This document shows, one piece after another, positions 1-8,983 of a stretch of DNA of 64,000 nt. The notes under the pieces were generated by a model, which saw only the letters and a list, made by a program, of their open reading frames with translations, did not search any database and was not told the origin of the DNA. Position 1 is the stretch's first letter, and the number at the start of each line of letters is the position of its first letter. Position numbers and translations under genes: made by a program. The DNA lies in NCBI RefSeq assembly GCF_004801285.1, contig NZ_SSNY01000002.1, positions 310,001 through 374,000 on the forward strand, in the 5' to 3' direction. The DNA is from Ollibium composti. GTDB taxonomy: Bacteria > Pseudomonadota > Alphaproteobacteria > Rhizobiales > Rhizobiaceae.

Positions 1-563
1 CATACGAGGTCCTGCCCGACCAGGTGCGTCACGACCTGGGATTCCACCGCCGCCTGCTCCTGCGACAGCGGCTTGAAGTCGACGCCGAGTATCGTCGCGG
101 CCAGCGCGACGATGATGCCGGCGGCACCCGCAATGTTCTTCTGCTTGGCGTCCATGTCCTTGTTCATGAAGATCAGGACGATCAGCGGCAGGAACGCCAG
201 CAGCGAGATGAAGGCGCCGAGCTGATTCTGGATGAAGAACTTCACCGGCTGCGAGCGCGTCGCCGGATCGAGATGATTGGCCTTCTTCCAAAGCATCGAG
301 CCGATGATGGCGAGCACGCCGATGACGGCGATGAAGCCGAGCAGCGTATACCAGCGCCACTGCGGGAAGCCGTGGGCGGCGGCCAGCTCGTCGAACGACG
401 GCCTGAGCAGCCAGAAGATCGCGACCAGTTCGAGGATGATCGCCGCCGCCCAGAGGACGAGCGCGATGATGCGCGAACGCGTCGCCTGGGCCTTCGCCTC
501 GGGCGCCGGCGTGAACATGCGGCCCCCGTCGCGGGTGGCGGTTTGCTTCGAAGCGTCCGTCAT
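1..563 (-). CDS. Partial multi-pass membrane protein of unknown function (3' end beyond the window)
   Basis: Reading leftward from the ATG at 561-563, a frame stays open for 187 codons to the window edge, so the C-terminus is missing. The visible part has about four hydrophobic segments: near residues 32-53 (IIALVLWAAAI...), 69-89, 111-137 and 146-165, followed by a polar stretch with a DFKPLSQEQ motif. The N-terminus is short, polar and probably cytoplasmic. I do not recognise the family. Codon bias (GC at third positions) fits this frame better than the two frames open on the other strand. The neighbouring GlxA regulator lies upstream on the same strand, but nothing links them functionally. 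Confidence 0.7.
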   Translation of the reverse strand, partial: MTDASKQTATRDGGRMFTPAPEAKAQATRSRIIALVLWAAAIILELVAIFWLLRPSFDELAAAHGFPQWRWYTLLGFIAVIGVLAIIGSMLWKKANHLDPATRSQPVKFFIQNQLGAFISLLAFLPLIVLIFMNKDMDAKQKNIAGAAGIIVALAATILGVDFKPLSQEQAAVESQVVTHLVGQDLV

Positions 564-677
564 GAGCCTGAATTCCCCTGTGCAATGCATCCTGGCGGGA
601 AAAGCCCGCCCTAAACCGCCTTATCCAACGAATCGGCGGGAATGGCAAAGGTCGGAACGCTTCCGGTTGTCCGGCGC

Positions 678-1676
678 TCAATACGTCGTGCGGCGTTCCT
701 CGCTCGGCGGCCGGCCGAATTGCAGCCGGTAGCTCTGGGCAAAGTAGGAATGCGAGGTGAAGCCGGTGGCGATCGCCACGTCGAGGATCGGCATGTTGGT
801 CTGGCGCAGGAGCTCGCGTGCCCGCTCCAGCCTGAGCCGCATGTAGTAGCGGCCGGGCGTGACGCCGAGGTGACGCAGGAACAGCCGCTCGACCTGCCGG
901 ACCGACAGGCCGGCGGCTTTCGCCAGCTGCACGGCAGAGCGCGGCTCGTCGAGATGGTCCGCCATCAGTTCGACGATGCGACGCAGCTTCTCCGACTTGC
1001 CGGTTAGGTCTCGCTCCGGCCCGACGCGCTGGCGGTCGCCGGCGGAGCGGATGCGCTCGTGCTGGAACTGGTTGGCGACGCCGTTGGCGAGGTTGGTGCC
1101 GAAGTCGGAGCGCACGATCTCCAGCATCAGGTCGATCGAGGTGGTGCCGCCGGCGCAGGTGTAGCGCTTGCGGTCGATCTCGAAGACGTTGCCGGTGCAG
1201 TCGATCTCGGGGAAGCGCTCCATGAAGCCGGCGCGGTTCTCCCAGTGGATGGTGCAGCGGTAGCCGTCGAGCTGTCCCGCTTCGGCCAGAAGGTGCGAGC
1301 CGACCGACAGCGCGCCGAGCGCGCCGCCGCGCCGGCCCCAGGCGCGCAGCGCCGCCAGCACCTTGGACTTGCCGGGAAAATCAAGGTTGAGCGCCACGCA
1401 GGCGAACAGGATATCGGCCGGCGGCAGGTCGGCTATCGCATAGTCGACCTTCAGCGGCAGGCCGTTGGAAGCCGCCACCGCCTCGCCGTCCGGCGACACT
1501 GTCGTCCAGCTGTAGAAGTCCTGGCCGAGCAGGCGGTTGGCCGAGCGGCACACGTCGATCGCCGCCGTCAGCGAGAACATCGGGAACTTGTCCACCAGAA
1601 GGAAGGCGAAGCGCTTTCCCCCCTGCATCGGATCGGCCACGAGGGGCCTTTCTACGGGAAGGGGTGGCGTCGGCAC
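678..1676 (-). CDS. GlxA-family transcriptional regulator (DJ-1/PfpI-like domain plus AraC HTH)
   Basis: The 332-residue protein has a class I glutamine amidotransferase-like fold (about residues 20-190) followed by an AraC double helix-turn-helix (about 235-330, including the SVRQVERLFLRHLGVTPG segment). In the amidotransferase-like half the nucleophile elbow reads GALSVGSHLLAEAG, with serine where catalytic family members have cysteine, so a ligand-sensing role is expected. Regulators of this class control carnitine, betaine, arginine or dimethylglycine catabolism, but no target lies beside it here. The open frame starts with GTG at 1676. An internal ATG at 1628 (MQGGKRFAFLLVD) precedes the conserved domain directly and is an equally good start. 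Confidence 0.88.
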   Translation of the reverse strand: MPTPPLPVERPLVADPMQGGKRFAFLLVDKFPMFSLTAAIDVCRSANRLLGQDFYSWTTVSPDGEAVAASNGLPLKVDYAIADLPPADILFACVALNLDFPGKSKVLAALRAWGRRGGALGALSVGSHLLAEAGQLDGYRCTIHWENRAGFMERFPEIDCTGNVFEIDRKRYTCAGGTTSIDLMLEIVRSDFGTNLANGVANQFQHERIRSAGDRQRVGPERDLTGKSEKLRRIVELMADHLDEPRSAVQLAKAAGLSVRQVERLFLRHLGVTPGRYYMRLRLERARELLRQTNMPILDVAIATGFTSHSYFAQSYRLQFGRPPSEERRTTY

Positions 1677-1706
1677 GGCATCGCTTTCTTGCAGGCGGAT
1701 GAAGAA

Positions 1707-2606
1707 TCAGAACGAGGGGCGATCCAATCCGGCGGCAAGATAGGCGGAAACGACGGTGTTGGCCATCAGCATGGCGATGGTCATCGGGCCGACGCCGCCG
1801 GGCACCGGCGTGATGGCGCCGGCAACCTTCTCGGCCTCGGCATAGGCGACGTCGCCCACCAGCCGCGTCTTGCCTTCGCCCTTCTCGGGCGCGGGGATGC
1901 GGTTGATGCCGACGTCGATGACCGTGGCGCCGGGCTTGACCCAGTCGCCACGCACCATTTCCGGCCTGCCAACGGCGGCCACCAGGATGTCCGCCGTGCG
2001 GGCCAGCGCCGGCAGGTCTTTCGTGCGGCTGTGGGCGATGGTCACCGTGCAGTTGGCGGCGAGCAGAAGGTTCGCCATCGGCTTGCCGACGATGTTGGAG
2101 CGGCCGACCACCACGGCGCTGAGGCCCGACAGGTCCTTGCCGCGCACCCGCTCGATGAGCAGCATCGAGCCGGCCGGCGTGCAGGGAACGAAGGCAGTGT
2201 CGAGCTCGCCGGTGCCGAGCTTGCCGACATTGACGAAGTGGAAGCCGTCGACGTCCTTCTCCGGCGCGATGGCCTGGATGACGGTGCCCGCATCGATCTG
2301 CGCTGGCAGCGGAAGCTGGACGAGGATGCCGTGGATCGCCGGATCGGCGTTGAGCGTGCCGATCAGCTTGAGCAGGTCGGCCTGCGTGGTCTGGGCGGGA
2401 AGCGTGTGCTGGACCGAATGGAAGCCGCACTCCTTGGCGGTGCGCGACTTGGAGGCGACATAGACCTGGCTGGCGGGGTCCTCGCCGACGATGACGACGG
2501 CCAGTCCCGGCTGGCCCTTGCCCTTTGCCGCGAGGTCCGCCGTCAGGGCCTTGACCTTCGCCACCACATCCGCCGCGACGTTCTTGCCGTCGATCACCTC
2601 AGCCAT
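1707..2606 (-). CDS. folD: Bifunctional methylenetetrahydrofolate dehydrogenase/cyclohydrolase FolD
   Basis: FolD interconverts 5,10-methylene-THF and 10-formyl-THF in the cytoplasm, supplying one-carbon units for purine and formyl-methionine synthesis. The 299-residue length is normal. The catalytic lysine lies in the [11 protein letters not shown] segment (about residue 56), the NADP-binding part contains [14 protein letters not shown], and the C-terminal family signature [13 protein letters not shown] is present. The ATG at 2606 is preceded by a strong GGGAGGAG ribosome site. It is probably transcribed on its own: a hairpin at 2701-2734 separates it from the upstream polysaccharide gene. 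Confidence 0.97.
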   Translation of the reverse strand: MAEVIDGKNVAADVVAKVKALTADLAAKGKGQPGLAVVIVGEDPASQVYVASKSRTAKECGFHSVQHTLPAQTTQADLLKLIGTLNADPAIHGILVQLPLPAQIDAGTVIQAIAPEKDVDGFHFVNVGKLGTGELDTAFVPCTPAGSMLLIERVRGKDLSGLSAVVVGRSNIVGKPMANLLLAANCTVTIAHSRTKDLPALARTADILVAAVGRPEMVRGDWVKPGATVIDVGINRIPAPEKGEGKTRLVGDVAYAEAEKVAGAITPVPGGVGPMTIAMLMANTVVSAYLAAGLDRPSF

Positions 2607-2700
2607 GACCTCTCCTCCCTGCCGAATCCTGTCGGGTGCCGGGGCGCCCTATTTCGGGGCGCATTGTCACGAAAATTCGGCCGCGCAATCCCGCCAATGC

Positions 2701-2734
2701 GCCGTCCGATGCCGTAAACCCGAAATCGGACGGC
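2701..2734 (-). terminator. Stem-loop between the Wzz-like gene and folD
   Basis: A perfect 10-bp inverted repeat (GCCGTCCGAT / ATCGGACGGC) with a 14-nt loop follows the stop of the Wzz-like gene on the minus strand and precedes folD. There is no U-run after it, so it may be an attenuator or mRNA-stabilising hairpin rather than a classical intrinsic terminator. Confidence 0.5.
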
Positions 2735-2773
2735 CGATTGGGCCGTCGAGGCCCTGAGTTTGCGGGCGGGCTG

Positions 2774-4924
2774 TCAGAAGTAGCGGCGGCGGGTGCGGCT
2801 CTCGGCGAGTTCCCGCACCGCCTCGCGGAATTCGCGCAGGCTGGCGCGGATTTCCTCCAGCGAGGCCTGGTCCGCGGCGGTGGTTGTCTCCGGTCGCGCC
2901 GGCTGCGGGTAGCCGCTCATCGACTGGGCGGGCTGGGGATAGGGATAGAAGCCCGCCTGTATCGGCATCGGCGGCTGCGGTTGCCACAGATAGGCCGGCG
3001 CGTAGGGCGTGTAGACATAGGGCTGGACCATCTGCGGCATCGCCGGCTGCGTCCCGTAAGGATGGGGCGCTGCGTAGACGGGGGGCTGGAACGGCTGCTG
3101 CGGAGCGTCGCCGGGCTGCCGGGGCGCAAAGGCGTGCATCTGATCCGCATAGACGGGATACATGGTGTCCTCCAGGGGATATGGGGTTTCGGCGGTCTCG
3201 GTTGGCATGAGCTCGGCGCCGCCGGCGTCGATGGGTTCCTGCGCGGGCGACGCCCGGCGCACGGCTGAAATCAGGTTTTCGATAGCCGGTGCCGGCGCGG
3301 CGGGGTTCTCGCCGGAGCCGGATGCCGCTTGTGCCGCCAGGCCGGTGTTTTCGTCGTTGCCGTCTGCGCGCGTCCTGCGCCGGCCGCGGACAGCGCCGAT
3401 GCCGGCGCCGGCGGCGAGGCCGGCAAGCAGACCGGCCAGCGTGACCGGCAGCCGCGACGGCCCGCTCGGCTCCAGCGGGGCATAGGCTTTGGTGACGACG
3501 CTGGCGCCGCTTGTCGCGTCGCGAAGGTCGTCGCTGCGGTTGGGCCTGGCTTCGGCGGCCGCCTGCCGGGCGGCGTCGCGCAGAGTCCGCAATGTCGCGA
3601 TGCCGTTGGCGTCGAGCCCGCTCTGGGCGCGGCGAGCGGCGAGCCCCTGTTCGGCCTGCACGGCCTCCTTCAGCGTTGCCTGCAAGGAAGCCGTGATGCG
3701 GCGCAACTCCGCCGCGATGCGGTCGCGCGCACCGGCCAGCTGGGTGTCGAGCGCGATGCGTTCTGGATTGCGCGGGCCGAGCTGTGCCTCGGCACGGTCG
3801 CTTTCGCGCTTGATGGCCAGGTACTGCGAGCGCAAGGCCGCCATCGCGTTGGACTCGAACTCCTGCGGCAGGCCGCCGCCCATGGCGGCATCGACGCCGA
3901 CCGCCTTCATGGCGGCGATCTTGCCGTTCAACTCTGCTGTGCGGGCGCGCGCCGCCGAAAGCTGGTCGTCGAGCTTCAGCAGCGCGTCGGCGGCGGCGTT
4001 CGCATCGCCGCTGCCAAGACCGTGCTGGGCAAGGAAGACCTCCAGCTTCTTCGCCGCCTCGTCGACCTTGCCCGCCGTACCGCTGTCCTGCGGGGCGCTG
4101 TGCATGGTCGTTACCGTGGCAAGGAACGCTTCCGCCACGGTGTTGGCGATCAGGGCCGAAGTTTCGCCGTTGCCGGTGGCGGCGGTTACGGCGATCGTTG
4201 ATGCCCCGCGGCCCTGGCTGACGGAAATGCTATCGGCGAGGCGGCTGGCCGCCATGGCATGGCGATGGCCGGCGTCGGAAGCCGCCGCGCCGTCGCTGCG
4301 TGAAAGCAGCGAGCGCAGCAGCGAGACGAAACCGCTGTCCGTCTCGGTGCCGTTGAAGGCCGGATCGTCGGCAAGGCCGAGCTTGTCGACGACCTTGTTG
4401 AGGACGATGCCGGACGTGACGACACGGCGCTGGTCTTGCAGGCCGGCGAATGTCGAGACGTCGGCGCCGGCGGCAAGGTGCAGCTCGGCGGTGGCCTCGT
4501 AGCGCGCCGGCAGCGACAGTGCGGTAAGCCCGCCGGCCATCGCGCCCAGAAGGCCGCAGGCGGCGATCAGCCGCTTGGAACGGGCCATGCCGCTCGCGGC
4601 AGGCATTACCCTGCTTTCCGTACCTGCCGGCGGATCGTCGTTGGTGGGAAGGAACTTGTTCTGAAAGTCCTCCGCCCAAGCCTCATCGTCCGGATGCCGG
4701 TCTTCGGCGGCGCCGGAAAAGAAAGCCTCGTTCGCTTCCCGCGTCTCGCGCGCAAGGCGAGCCAGCCGGTGGCGGATGGCCGCATCGTCGAAGCGGGGCG
4801 GCAATGCGCTGCCGGCGACGCCCAGCAGCGATCCGGGCGCATCGTCGTTGGCGTGCGGCGCGGCGCCGAATGCCGGCAGGGAGGGCTCGTGCCTCCAGTC
4901 GTGACGGTTTTGGCTGTTGCGCAT
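2774..4924 (-). CDS. Wzz/GumC-type polysaccharide co-polymerase without a kinase domain
   Basis: The 716-residue protein has the layout of chain-length determinants of exopolysaccharide export: a transmembrane segment near residues 118-138, a periplasmic Wzz domain starting with RYEATAELHL, long coiled-coil stretches (about 270-460), the pre-membrane motif APLEPSGPSRLPVT and a second transmembrane helix near 490-512. Unlike ExoP or Wzc it has no Walker motifs. Instead a cytoplasmic tail of about 200 residues, rich in proline, tyrosine and glutamine, ends in a short charged helix. An unusually long N-terminal cytoplasmic region of about 115 residues precedes the first helix. The frame opens with TTG at 4957, but the ATG at 4924 with an upstream AAGGCAAG is a better start. 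No glycosyltransferase genes are adjacent. Confidence 0.75.
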   Translation of the reverse strand: MRNSQNRHDWRHEPSLPAFGAAPHANDDAPGSLLGVAGSALPPRFDDAAIRHRLARLARETREANEAFFSGAAEDRHPDDEAWAEDFQNKFLPTNDDPPAGTESRVMPAASGMARSKRLIAACGLLGAMAGGLTALSLPARYEATAELHLAAGADVSTFAGLQDQRRVVTSGIVLNKVVDKLGLADDPAFNGTETDSGFVSLLRSLLSRSDGAAASDAGHRHAMAASRLADSISVSQGRGASTIAVTAATGNGETSALIANTVAEAFLATVTTMHSAPQDSGTAGKVDEAAKKLEVFLAQHGLGSGDANAAADALLKLDDQLSAARARTAELNGKIAAMKAVGVDAAMGGGLPQEFESNAMAALRSQYLAIKRESDRAEAQLGPRNPERIALDTQLAGARDRIAAELRRITASLQATLKEAVQAEQGLAARRAQSGLDANGIATLRTLRDAARQAAAEARPNRSDDLRDATSGASVVTKAYAPLEPSGPSRLPVTLAGLLAGLAAGAGIGAVRGRRRTRADGNDENTGLAAQAASGSGENPAAPAPAIENLISAVRRASPAQEPIDAGGAELMPTETAETPYPLEDTMYPVYADQMHAFAPRQPGDAPQQPFQPPVYAAPHPYGTQPAMPQMVQPYVYTPYAPAYLWQPQPPMPIQAGFYPYPQPAQSMSGYPQPARPETTTAADQASLEEIRASLREFREAVRELAESRTRRRYF

Positions 4925-5019
4925 GCTTTGGAACTTGCCTTCGACGGCTCGCCGCAAGGGCGATTGGTTACGGCACGCTAAACAGACATGGAAAACAAAA
5001 GGTTAATTTTGGCAGTGAC

Positions 5020-5034
5020 GCAATTAAAAATTGC
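5020..5034. promoter_or_regulatory. AT-rich palindrome in the wzz-like/proC divergent region
   Basis: GCAATT-AAA-AATTGC is a perfect inverted repeat inside the only markedly AT-rich stretch of the surrounding 10 kb (about 4985-5050). It lies about 100 bp upstream of the Wzz-like gene and 160 bp upstream of proC. AT-rich sites of this sort are used by Ros/MucR-type regulators of rhizobial exopolysaccharide genes; that assignment is inference. Confidence 0.35.
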
Positions 5035-5115
5035 ACCATGAAAATATGCAACTAAAGAGGGATTCGGATGCGAGTCCGACCGGCGGGCTTCTCACCGGCA
5101 CGGTTTGCTGTAGCT

Positions 5116-5174
5116 TGTTTTCGCACCGCTTTTACCGAAAACCGGTATCCACTTTTCGGCGCGATGCTTTAAGG
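5116..5174. repeat. Rhizobial intergenic palindromic repeat
   Basis: The segment holds CCGAAAA (5135-5141) and TTTTCGG (5153-5159) around a CCGGTATCCAC core, flanked by gcaccgcttt and gcgatgcttt. From memory this matches a short mosaic palindrome found in many copies between genes of Mesorhizobium, Sinorhizobium and relatives. It ends about 20 bp upstream of the proC ATG, so the proC leader RNA should carry it as a hairpin. Confidence 0.65.
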
Positions 5175-5194
5175 AACCGGCAGGAGGATTTTCC

Positions 5195-6010
5195 ATGGCC
5201 ATCAGACTCGTTCTCGCCGGTTGCGGCAATATGGGCTACGCCATGCTTTCGGGCTGGATCGGCTCCGGCAAGCTGGCGGCGGCGGACGTTTTCGTCGTCG
5301 AACCGAACGAGGATCTGCGTGCCCGTGCCGCAGCACTTGGCTGTCACGTCGGCGCCGGTGCCGCCGACATCGCCGCCGGCGCGGCGCCGGAACTGGTGGT
5401 CGTCGCCGTCAAGCCGCAGGTCATCCGCGACGCCGTTTCCGCCTATACGCGCTTCGCTGACGGCCGCACGACCTTCCTCAGCGTCGCCGCCGGCACGCCG
5501 GTCGCCACTTTCAGGGAAATCCTCGGCGCGCGCGCGCCGATCGCGCGCTGCATGCCCAACACGCCGGCCGCCATCGGCAAGGGCATGATGGTGGTGTTTT
5601 CGACGCCCCTGGTGCCTGCCCCCACGCGAGGCTTCATCGCCGACCTTCTGTCCGCCAGCGGCGAGGTCGCCACCATCGACGACGAGGGCCTGATGGATGC
5701 GGTGACGGCGGTTTCGGGCTCCGGCCCCGCCTATGTCTTCCATTTCATAGAATGCCTGACGGCGGCGGCCGAGAAGGCCGGCCTGCCGGTGGCGACGGCG
5801 AAGCTGCTCGCCATGCAGACCGTCTTCGGCGCCGCCTCGCTGGCGACCGAAAGCCGCGAGGAGCCGGCGGTGCTGCGCCGCCAGGTGACCAGCCCGAACG
5901 GCACGACGGCGGCGGCGCTGGAGGTGCTGATGGGCGGCGACCGGCTGAAAACGCTGATGACGGAAGCGGTCGAGGCGGCCCGGCTGCGCTCGATCGAGCT
6001 GGGGCGATAG
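5195..6010 (+). CDS. proC: Pyrroline-5-carboxylate reductase
   Basis: ProC reduces 1-pyrroline-5-carboxylate to L-proline with NAD(P)H, the last step of proline synthesis, in the cytoplasm. The 271-residue protein has the N-terminal Rossmann motif GCGNMGYAMLSGW, the VVAVKPQ segment, the RCMPNTPAAIGKGM motif and the family signature around VSGSGPAYVFHFIE. The C-terminal substrate-binding helix ends with VTSPNGTTAAALEVL. The ATG at 5195 follows an AGGAGG about 8 nt upstream. It appears monocistronic. Confidence 0.97.
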   Translation: MAIRLVLAGCGNMGYAMLSGWIGSGKLAAADVFVVEPNEDLRARAAALGCHVGAGAADIAAGAAPELVVVAVKPQVIRDAVSAYTRFADGRTTFLSVAAGTPVATFREILGARAPIARCMPNTPAAIGKGMMVVFSTPLVPAPTRGFIADLLSASGEVATIDDEGLMDAVTAVSGSGPAYVFHFIECLTAAAEKAGLPVATAKLLAMQTVFGAASLATESREEPAVLRRQVTSPNGTTAAALEVLMGGDRLKTLMTEAVEAARLRSIELGR

Positions 6011-6283
6011 ATCGTTCCGTATTCGAGTGGGGGTGGTCCAGCCGTACTTTTGCACCATTTTGGCCGCGGCCATTGCGGCCGTCTGTCGCGCTGCTTGTCC
6101 TCGTTTGGTCCTATAGGCAGCCCCACCGCCCTGCTAGCATGCGGGCTCGCATTCGGACGGCGGTGAACCACCCCGCCCGGATTTGAAGAAATCTCTTTTG
6201 CTTCGCAGCAGAGGCGCTGGCCACTATTCCGGTCTGCGCCTCGCGGCGACGCGAACGGGTGTCAAACGACAGGGGTATCGAAC

Positions 6284-7393
6284 ATGACGAACATCAAGAT
6301 GCTGTTGGCTGCGGCCATGGGCGTTTCGTTCGCCGCGATCACGGCGGCGCAGGCAGACATCACCATCGGCGTCGTGGCGCCGCTGACTGGTCCGGTCGCC
6401 GCCTATGGCGATCAGGTCAAGAACGGCGCCGAGGCGGCCGCCGAAGCCATCAACAAGGCCGGTGGCATCGCCGGCGAGAAGGTGGTGCTGAAGCTGGTCG
6501 ACGATGCCGGCGATCCCAAGCAGGGCGTCTCCGCCGCCAACAACCTGGTCGGCGAAGGCGTCCATTTCGTCGTCGGTCCGGTCACCTCGGGCGTCGCCAT
6601 GGCGGCCTCCGACGTGTTCGCCGAGAACGGCGTCCTGATGGTAACGCCGACGGCGACGGCACCGGACCTGACCGACCGTGGGCTGGAAAACATTCTGCGC
6701 ACCTGCGGTCGCGACGACCAGCAGGCCGAGGTCGCCGCCAAATACGTGCTGGACCACTTCAAGGACAAGCGCGTGGCTGTCGTCCACGACAACGGCACCT
6801 ACGGCAAGGGCCTCGCCGATTCCTTCAAGAAGGTCATCAACGAGGGCGGCATCACCGAGGTCGCCTATACCGCGCTGACCCCCGGCGAGAAGGATTTCTC
6901 CGCGCTGGTCACCAAGCTCAAGGCCGACAATGCCGAGGTGATCTATTTCGGCGGCTATCACCCCGAGGGCGGCCTGCTCGCCCGCCAGCTCCGTGACGTG
7001 CAGGTCAACGCCCAGATCATCGGCGGCGAGGGCCTGTCGAACACCGAATACTGGGCGATCGGCAACGATGCCTCGCAGGGCACGATGTTCACCAACGCCA
7101 CCGACGCGCTGAAGAACCCGGACTCGGCCGAGGCCGTCGCCGTGCTGAAGGACAAGGGCGTGCCGCCGGAAGCCTTCACGCTGAACGCCTATGCCGCCAT
7201 GCAGGTGTTGAAGTTCGGTATCGAGAAGGCCGGCAAGACCGACGATTCGGCCGCCGTCGCCGCCGCGATCAAATCGGGCGACGCCATCCCGACGGCAATC
7301 GGCAAGCTGACCTATGGCGCGACCGGCGACCTGAGCTCGCCGAGCTTCAGCCTGTTCAAGTGGGACAACGGCAAGATCGTCGCCGCCGAGTAA
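6284..7393 (+). CDS. Branched-chain amino acid ABC transporter substrate-binding protein (LivK/BraC family)
   Basis: A 369-residue periplasmic binding protein of the peripla_BP_6 family. The N-terminus is a signal peptide ([13 protein letters not shown]... with an AQA cleavage site near residue 24), followed by [20 protein letters not shown], typical of LivJ/LivK proteins. The [17 protein letters not shown] segment matches the ligand-binding S/T positions of the family. No permease or ATPase genes are adjacent, so it is an orphan component whose LivHMGF partners must be elsewhere. A clear terminator follows. Ligand identity (Leu/Ile/Val or another amino acid) cannot be told from sequence. Confidence 0.92.
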   Translation: MTNIKMLLAAAMGVSFAAITAAQADITIGVVAPLTGPVAAYGDQVKNGAEAAAEAINKAGGIAGEKVVLKLVDDAGDPKQGVSAANNLVGEGVHFVVGPVTSGVAMAASDVFAENGVLMVTPTATAPDLTDRGLENILRTCGRDDQQAEVAAKYVLDHFKDKRVAVVHDNGTYGKGLADSFKKVINEGGITEVAYTALTPGEKDFSALVTKLKADNAEVIYFGGYHPEGGLLARQLRDVQVNAQIIGGEGLSNTEYWAIGNDASQGTMFTNATDALKNPDSAEAVAVLKDKGVPPEAFTLNAYAAMQVLKFGIEKAGKTDDSAAVAAAIKSGDAIPTAIGKLTYGATGDLSSPSFSLFKWDNGKIVAAE

Positions 7394-7415
7394 GCGCGAA
7401 GCCTCGATGAAATGG

Positions 7416-7442
7416 AAAGGCCGGCGCGATGCCGGCCTTTTT
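7416..7442 (+). terminator. Intrinsic terminator after the LivK-like gene
   Basis: AAAGGCCGGC-GCGAT-GCCGGCCTTTTT forms a 10-bp GC-rich stem with a 5-nt loop running into a T-run, 23 nt after the stop codon at 7393. Confidence 0.9.
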
Positions 7443-7593
7443 GCGTTTGGCCTGCCGGCGCGCGCCGTCTGCGACACCAGGCTCAAGCCGGCCGGCGACG
7501 GGCACAATCGGTGAGCTGATCGAACATCGTCCTTGATAGGACGGCATGGCCTCAATACTGATGGCTGTAAAAGCCTATGGTGAGAGAGCGGTC

Positions 7594-8916
7594 ATGAGCA
7601 TAAACGTCGCCCCGATAGGGCTTGCCCGCGATTTGCAGGAGCGGCAGGCATCCGGCAAGCCGATCCGCATCGGCCTGATCGGCTGCGGCGAGATGGGCAC
7701 CGACATCGTCACCCGCGTCGCCCACATGCAGGGCATCGTCGTCGGCGCCGTCGCCGAGCGCAAGGTCCCGGCGGCGCTGAAGGCGGCCGAGATCGCCTAT
7801 GGCGAAGGCGGCCACGCGCGCGAAGTGGCGACCGCCTCGGCCATGAGCGAGACCATGGAAGCCGGCAGGATCGCCGTCACCGGCGACGCCGACCTCGTCA
7901 TCGGCAACGACCTCATCGACGTCGTCATCGACGCCACGGGCGTGCCTGCGGTCGGCGCCGAGATCGGCCTTCACGCCATGGAGCACGGCAAGCATCTCGT
8001 CATGATGAACGTCGAGGCCGACGTCACCATCGGCGCATACCTGAAGAGCGAGGCCGAGCGCCTCGGCGTCACCTATTCGCTCGGCGCCGGCGACGAGCCG
8101 TCCTCCTGCATGGAACTGATCGAGTTCGTCTCGGCCATGGGCCACACCATCGTCGCCGCCGGCAAGGGCAAGAACAATCCGCTCAACGTCGACGCCACGC
8201 CGCCCGCCTACGAGGAGGAGGCGGCGCGCCGCAACATGAACGTGCGCATGCTGGTCGAGTTCGTCGACGGCTCCAAGACCATGGTCGAGATGGCGGCGAT
8301 CGCCAACGCAACCGGCCTGGTGCCGGACAAGCCCGGCATGCACGGCCCCTCCGCCACGCTCGGCGAGCTTGCGACCACGCTGGTGCCTCAGAAGGACGGC
8401 GGCGTGTTGTCGAAGGTCGGCGTCGTCGATTATTCCATCGGCAAGGGCGTTGCGCCCGGCGTCTTCGTCATCGCCGATATGGGCCATCCACGCATTTCGG
8501 AACGCATGGAGGATCTCAAGCTCGGCCACGGCCCCTACTTCACCTTCCACCGGCCCTATCACCTGACCTCGCTGGAAGTGCCGCTCACTTGCGCCCGCGT
8601 TGTCCTCTACGGCAAGGCCGACATGGTGCCGCTGTCGAAGCCGGTGGCCGAGGTCTGCGCCGTCGCCAAGAAGGACCTGAAGCCCGGCGACCGCCTCGAT
8701 GCCATCGGCGAATATTGCTACCGCGCCTGGATCATGACCGCGCCGGAAGCGCGTGCGGCGAAGGCTGTTCCCTGCGGCCTGCTGCAGGGCGGTTCGGTGA
8801 CGGCGCCGATCAGGAAAGGCGAGCTCATCACCTATGCCAATGCCGTTCCCCCGAGCTCGAAGCTGACCGAGCTGCGCACCAGACAGGACAGGCTGGTCTA
8901 TGGCGAGGCAGGCTGA
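7594..8916 (+). CDS. NAD(P)-dependent oxidoreductase of the homoserine dehydrogenase-like/SAF family
   Basis: The 440-residue protein begins with a Rossmann fold (GLIGCGEMGTDIVTRVA) of the homoserine-dehydrogenase/DapB-like type and ends with a SAF-type domain (about residues 340-430: GDRLDAIGEYCYRAW, then APIRKGELITYANA). The combination is common in Rhizobiales next to sugar-acid or polyol catabolic genes, but the reaction has not been established to my knowledge. It is followed after 67 nt by a lactonase-like amidohydrolase, with an aldehyde dehydrogenase convergent beyond that. The frame is open from an ATG at 7546; the ATG at 7594 (MSINVAPIGLARD) is preferred because conservation is expected from there and a GAGAG lies just upstream. 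Confidence 0.8.
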   Translation: MSINVAPIGLARDLQERQASGKPIRIGLIGCGEMGTDIVTRVAHMQGIVVGAVAERKVPAALKAAEIAYGEGGHAREVATASAMSETMEAGRIAVTGDADLVIGNDLIDVVIDATGVPAVGAEIGLHAMEHGKHLVMMNVEADVTIGAYLKSEAERLGVTYSLGAGDEPSSCMELIEFVSAMGHTIVAAGKGKNNPLNVDATPPAYEEEAARRNMNVRMLVEFVDGSKTMVEMAAIANATGLVPDKPGMHGPSATLGELATTLVPQKDGGVLSKVGVVDYSIGKGVAPGVFVIADMGHPRISERMEDLKLGHGPYFTFHRPYHLTSLEVPLTCARVVLYGKADMVPLSKPVAEVCAVAKKDLKPGDRLDAIGEYCYRAWIMTAPEARAAKAVPCGLLQGGSVTAPIRKGELITYANAVPPSSKLTELRTRQDRLVYGEAG

Positions 8917-8983
8917 TCGGGCGGCCGCGTGCGCCGATCGAGATTGACGCGGGAGGGCCGTTGAAGCGGGAAGGACAAGGGCG

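Noticed and set aside
5045-5115. Possible riboswitch in the proC leader (stem TCGGA/TCCGA followed by an imperfect CCGGCGGG stem)
   Set aside because: The two small stems do not fit any riboswitch consensus I can recall, and the rest of the leader is a common repeat.
6094-6116. Promoter for the LivK-like gene (CTTGTC ... CTATAG)
   Set aside because: The spacing is 11 bp, too short for a sigma-70 promoter.
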